64,000 nucleotides of DNA, from contig CAJUHM010000002.1 in assembly GCA_910586475.1 (NCBI GenBank), positions 1 to 64,000 of the forward strand. Reading direction: 5' to 3'. Shown piece by piece: positions 60,867 through 64,000 of this stretch. Position numbers and translations under genes: made by a program. The notes under the pieces are model-generated. The model had not been told where the DNA came from, ran no database searches, and was given only the letters and a program-made list of their open reading frames with translations. The stretch comes from an uncultured Muribaculaceae bacterium. Lineage in GTDB: Bacteria; Bacteroidota; Bacteroidia; Bacteroidales; Muribaculaceae. Position 1 is the first letter of the stretch; every line of letters starts with the position of its first letter.

Positions 60867-62152
60867 CAATCACGACCTGGATACTTCTGGCCGTTGTCTC
60901 TCTGATTTTCTCGGCCTTTTTTTCCGGCACCGAAATAGCCTATATCACTTCCGACCGTGTGCGTGTCGAACTCGATGTGAAGCGCGGAGGCCTGCTGGGC
61001 AAGGTCATAAATCTGTTCTACAAGGATGAGGATCTTTTTATCTCGACAATTCTTGTCGGCAACAATATTGTGCTGGTCGTCTACGGTATGGGGGCGGCGT
61101 TCCTCATTGAGAACTGCTGGCTTGACAAGTACAATCTTCCCGAAGCGCTCGTGCTGGTGATCTCCACTCTGATCTCGACGGGCGTGATCCTTGTGACCGG
61201 CGAATTCTTCCCGAAGACAATCTTCCGCATAAATCCCTATGCATCACTTAAGGTGATTGCGTTGCCGCTGGCAATCATTTACTTCATACTCTGGCCGATC
61301 TCGGTCTTCACCACCTGGCTCTCCCGTTCGCTGATGCATCTCTGCGGGATCAGCACCGATTCGCAGAAGTTCGGAATGCTGTCGGTCGGTGATCTGAACC
61401 GCTATCTTGACACGAACATCGACGAAATAAACCCTGAGTCGGCTCAGGTCGAAAATGAAGTGAAGATTTTCCATAATGCGCTCGATTTTTCGACGACGCA
61501 TCTACGGGACTGTATGCTTCCGCGCAATGAGATTGTTGCCGTCAACATTGCGACGACGTCGCGCCAGGAGCTTTGCGATCTGTTTATCCGCTCGGGTCGA
61601 AGTAAAATTATTGTCTTTTCTGAAGATATCGACAATGTTCTCGGATATATCCATGTCAGTGAACTCTTCAATCCGGAAAGTGACTGGAAAGAACACATAA
61701 AGCCGATAATCTTCGCTCCGGAGGCTCTTCTGGCCAATAAACTTATGCGCCGTCTGCTGCAAGAGAAACGGTCAATGGCGATAGTGGTCGACGAATTCGG
61801 CGGAACAGCCGGACTGGTCACTCTCGAAGACCTTGTTGAAGAGATTTTCGGCGACATCCGCGACGAGCATGACTCAGCCACCGATCTGGTCCGCGAGGTC
61901 GAACCGGGAGTCTTCGAGTGCTCGGGACGTGTCGAAATCGAGACGCTCCGTCAGGAATATCATCTCGATATTCCTGAAGATGACGATTATCAGACCCTTG
62001 CAGGATATATTCTGACTTCGACCGGTCTCATTCCGTCGGAGGAGGAGACGATCGTGATCGGCGATTTTAAAATGGAGATTGTGCGCCGGACGGCGTCGCG
62101 TCTGGAGCTGATCAGGCTTTCCCGGGTGGTAGCGGAAAAATCCGACGACTGA
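60863..62152 (+). CDS. CNNM/CorC (HlyC) family transporter with CBS domains
   Basis: 429 residues. The DUF21/CNNM transmembrane domain (about 1-190) has FSAFFSGTEIAYITSDRVRVE and TGEFFPKTIFRINP. A CBS pair (about 205-330) includes CMLPRNEIVAV and VVDEFGGTAGLVTLEDLVEEIFGDIRDE. The C-terminal CorC_HlyC domain (about 345-425) follows. Related proteins transport Mg2+ or Na+; the GldE-type hemolysin relatives of Bacteroidetes are also in this group. It overlaps lptC by 4 bp. Confidence 0.9.
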   Translation: MTITTWILLAVVSLIFSAFFSGTEIAYITSDRVRVELDVKRGGLLGKVINLFYKDEDLFISTILVGNNIVLVVYGMGAAFLIENCWLDKYNLPEALVLVISTLISTGVILVTGEFFPKTIFRINPYASLKVIALPLAIIYFILWPISVFTTWLSRSLMHLCGISTDSQKFGMLSVGDLNRYLDTNIDEINPESAQVENEVKIFHNALDFSTTHLRDCMLPRNEIVAVNIATTSRQELCDLFIRSGRSKIIVFSEDIDNVLGYIHVSELFNPESDWKEHIKPIIFAPEALLANKLMRRLLQEKRSMAIVVDEFGGTAGLVTLEDLVEEIFGDIRDEHDSATDLVREVEPGVFECSGRVEIETLRQEYHLDIPEDDDYQTLAGYILTSTGLIPSEEETIVIGDFKMEIVRRTASRLELIRLSRVVAEKSDD

Positions 62153-62196
62153 CCATTGTGCCGGTCCGGACGCTGATCAGTCAGTCTGTCAGTCGA

Positions 62197-62230
62197 TCTC
62201 TGTCAGCCGTCTGTCAGAGAATTGTTTTTT
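62197..62230 (+). terminator. weak terminator after the CNNM transporter gene
   Basis: Hairpin TCTCTG (62197-62202) / CAGAGA (62215-62220) followed by a T run (62225-62230). The stem is only 6 bp. The same T run forms the -33 box of the next promoter. Confidence 0.45.
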
Positions 62231-62258
62231 GCCGTCACATGGAAAATTTGTAATTTTA
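62228..62258 (+). promoter_or_regulatory. promoter of the DUF5715 gene
   Basis: TTTG (62228-62231), 19 nt, TAATTTTA (62251-62258), one base off consensus. It lies 27 bp upstream of the ATG. Confidence 0.6.
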
Positions 62259-62285
62259 CGGATATAATCCAATCCACCTTAACAA

Positions 62286-63044
62286 ATGCGATTCCTCCCG
62301 TCTGCTATACTATGCTTCTTCCTGTTTCTGTCGGTTGCCTGCGGTAGCAATACCGAAGGCGATGTGGTCAGAATCTCTCGCGTCGAACCGGAGAATATTG
62401 CCGAACTCGATTTTGATTCGGTCAGCGCCTACAATCATCCTCTCGAGGAAATGCCCGATCCGAATACAAAGCTAAGCGTCAGACGGCTTGGACGGCTTGA
62501 CGAAATCTTCAACGATAGCAATTATGTCCACTGGGCCGAGGCAGAGCGCATCGGCATAGGGCCGCTTTCCGATTCCCGTTCGCATCTCGCGACATCGCGT
62601 CCGCTTGTGAAGGTGACCTCCTGTCCCGATTTTTTTGTCGAAGATCTGACCTATTCGCGTCCGTATATGATTCCGGAAGGCTCGGCTATGCTCCATGAGA
62701 TCGGTCGCCGCTTCAACGATTCGCTCGCCAAGCGTTCCGGAGCCAGATACCGTATCAAGGTGACAAGTGTGCTGCGGACACCGGAGAGCGTCCGCCGTCT
62801 TCGCCGGACAAACCGTAATGCGGTCGATTCGTCGGTCCATCAGCTCGGAACAACTGTCGATATTTCCTATTCACGTTTTGTTGCCGACGATTCGAAGATC
62901 GCCCATTCGGCGGAAGAACTGAAGGCTCTTCTGGCCGAGGTGCTCTATGCGATGCGCGAAGAGGGCAAATGCTGGGTGAAATATGAGATCAAGCAGCCAT
63001 GTTTCCATATCACTGCACGAGCGCTTAGCGGCGCATCCGAATAA
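62286..63044 (+). CDS. DUF5715 protein with M15-like (D-Ala-D-Ala peptidase) motifs
   Basis: 252 residues. N-terminal signal with possible lipobox SVAC (Cys19). Core motifs are RIKVTSVLRTPE, then SSVHQLGTTVDISYS and a terminal CFHITAR. The SxHxxGxxxD pattern and the later His match the zinc ligands of M15 peptidases (VanX/VanY/DdpX type), although the usual Glu-x-x-His is replaced by QPCFH, so activity is uncertain. Probable cell-wall-related periplasmic protein. It has its own promoter. Confidence 0.7.
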   Translation: MRFLPSAILCFFLFLSVACGSNTEGDVVRISRVEPENIAELDFDSVSAYNHPLEEMPDPNTKLSVRRLGRLDEIFNDSNYVHWAEAERIGIGPLSDSRSHLATSRPLVKVTSCPDFFVEDLTYSRPYMIPEGSAMLHEIGRRFNDSLAKRSGARYRIKVTSVLRTPESVRRLRRTNRNAVDSSVHQLGTTVDISYSRFVADDSKIAHSAEELKALLAEVLYAMREEGKCWVKYEIKQPCFHITARALSGASE

Positions 63045-63110
63045 ATCAGGCCGTTTGTAAAAAAACGATCTATAAATCTAACTGAGTGTGCAACCTTAAC
63101 GTCCGAAGTT

Positions 63111-64000
63111 ATGTCAAACCGGCCAGTAACCTCTCAATCTTCCGTCGAAACCGACACTTCTTCTGTTACAGAAAAAGATCCGCAGAAAGAACCACAGAAA
63201 CGGTCGTTGCTGTTCCGACTGCTGAAATGGTTCTCAGTGGCTTTCGTGTCGTTGCTGCTGATCGTTGCTCTGGTTCTGACAGGTATTGTCTGGCTGCTGA
63301 ATCCGGATCGCCTTACTCCGCTTGTCAATAAGTATGCGAGCGAATATCTGATTGCCGATGTCGAGGCCGGAAAGGTCGAACTTACTTTCTGGTCGACATT
63401 CCCGCGCTTTTCGGTCGATGTCGATTCGCTATCACTGAGAAGCCGGGTGACAGACTCGCTTCCTGACAGTGTCAGGGCTTCTCTTCCCCAGGGGACGGAT
63501 TCTCTTCTTTTTGTCGGGCATTTCTCCGGGGGAATCAATCTGATCGAACTGGCCAAGGGTAATATAGGGCTATATGATGTCGGATTCCGCGAGATCCGCG
63601 CCAATCTCGTCCAGATTGACTCTCTGACCGCCAACTATGCGATCGTTCCGCAGTCGGCGCCGACTGAAGAGCCTGAAGGCCCTCTTTCGCTGCCCGATAT
63701 TTCAATAGACCGCTTCCTGATCGACAACGGCCTGACTGTCCGCTACCGGTCGCTTCCCGACTCGATTGATGCCTCTCTTCGCATGGATCGCGTAATGCTT
63801 GCCGATACGGTCGCAGACGGTCCGCTCTATGCGCTTTCTCTCAATGGTGATGTTTCCGCCGCTCTGCTACCGCTGACAATCCCGTCGACACTGTTTGCGC
63901 TCGACGGGAAAATCGCCTGGAGCAGCCGACGTCCGCTGGAGGCCGATCTGAGTGATTTCAGTTTTAGTGTCGGGAAGGTACGGACGGCTTTCTCTGCCAG
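63111..64000 (+). CDS. AsmA-like envelope protein, 5' part (continues past window)
   Basis: Open from ATG 63111 to the window edge (296 codons). A hydrophilic N-terminus rich in Ser/Thr/Glu/Lys is followed by one membrane segment (about 38-62, FVSLLLIVALVLTGIVWLL) and a periplasmic region starting NPDRLTPLVNKYASEYL, with beta-rich repeats (FSVDVDSLSLRSR; LPDISIDRFLIDNG). This layout fits AsmA/TamB-like proteins, which bridge inner and outer membranes and influence lipid transport. Family assignment is by pattern only. The C-terminus is missing because of the window boundary. Confidence 0.7.
   Translation, partial: MSNRPVTSQSSVETDTSSVTEKDPQKEPQKRSLLFRLLKWFSVAFVSLLLIVALVLTGIVWLLNPDRLTPLVNKYASEYLIADVEAGKVELTFWSTFPRFSVDVDSLSLRSRVTDSLPDSVRASLPQGTDSLLFVGHFSGGINLIELAKGNIGLYDVGFREIRANLVQIDSLTANYAIVPQSAPTEEPEGPLSLPDISIDRFLIDNGLTVRYRSLPDSIDASLRMDRVMLADTVADGPLYALSLNGDVSAALLPLTIPSTLFALDGKIAWSSRRPLEADLSDFSFSVGKVRTAFSA

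Noticed and set aside
1..64000. tRNA, rRNA, CRISPR, insertion sequences, integrases or phage genes
   Set aside because: No spaced direct repeats, transposase or recombinase motifs, or tRNA-like cloverleaf were noticed; subtle RNA genes cannot be excluded without a covariance search.

Overview
This 64 kb window is a chromosomal segment from a member of the Bacteroidales, most likely Muribaculaceae-like. The family placement is inference. Supporting signs are SusC/SusD pairs, type IX secretion (T9SS) C-terminal sorting domains, DUF1573 proteins, an acyl-ACP thioesterase inside the ilv operon, a carboxynorspermidine dehydrogenase, and many promoters of the Bacteroidetes type (TTTG/TTG, then 18-20 nt, then TAnnTTTG). 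I found no tRNA, rRNA, CRISPR array, insertion sequence or phage gene.

Left part (1-17977, almost all minus strand) is core metabolism and information processing. It holds rimP-nusA-infB followed by a partial folK at the edge; a plus-strand secreted esterase; a DUF1573-DUF1573-meaB operon; rpsA with its own promoter, leader hairpin and terminator; ribE; and a complete branched-chain amino acid operon read ilvD-ilvB-ilvN-thioesterase-ilvC from one promoter with a structured leader.

Middle part (18066-36905) is the most distinctive region. Two paralogous outer-membrane uptake loci are arranged as mirror images. Each reads SusC - SusD - Calx-beta-type lipoprotein - secreted subtilisin-like protease with a T9SS tail; the left locus has a second protease. 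They diverge from a shared 657 bp intergenic region. A 94 bp perfect inverted repeat covers both start codons and signal-peptide codons, and near-identity continues further into both genes. A small palindrome lies about 120 bp upstream of each SusC start. A consensus promoter is visible only on the left side. In both loci a terminator-like hairpin sits 20-30 nt before the protease start codon. The gene content (proteases, no glycoside hydrolases) suggests protein or peptide capture rather than glycan use. The repeat layout makes promoter inversion a testable possibility.

Right part (37054-64000) holds: prs; a minus-strand gene series running from carboxynorspermidine dehydrogenase through a CDF exporter and two lipoproteins to an FtsX-type ABC transporter; an AraC regulator; a T9SS cargo protein; a plus-strand operon of TonB receptor, DUF4876 lipoprotein, DUF6850-type barrel and M16 peptidase; and then a cell-envelope cluster (FtsB/DivIC-like, 4-TM protein, coaX, FadL-like barrel, LptC, CNNM/CorC transporter, DUF5715 protein, and an AsmA-like protein cut by the right edge).
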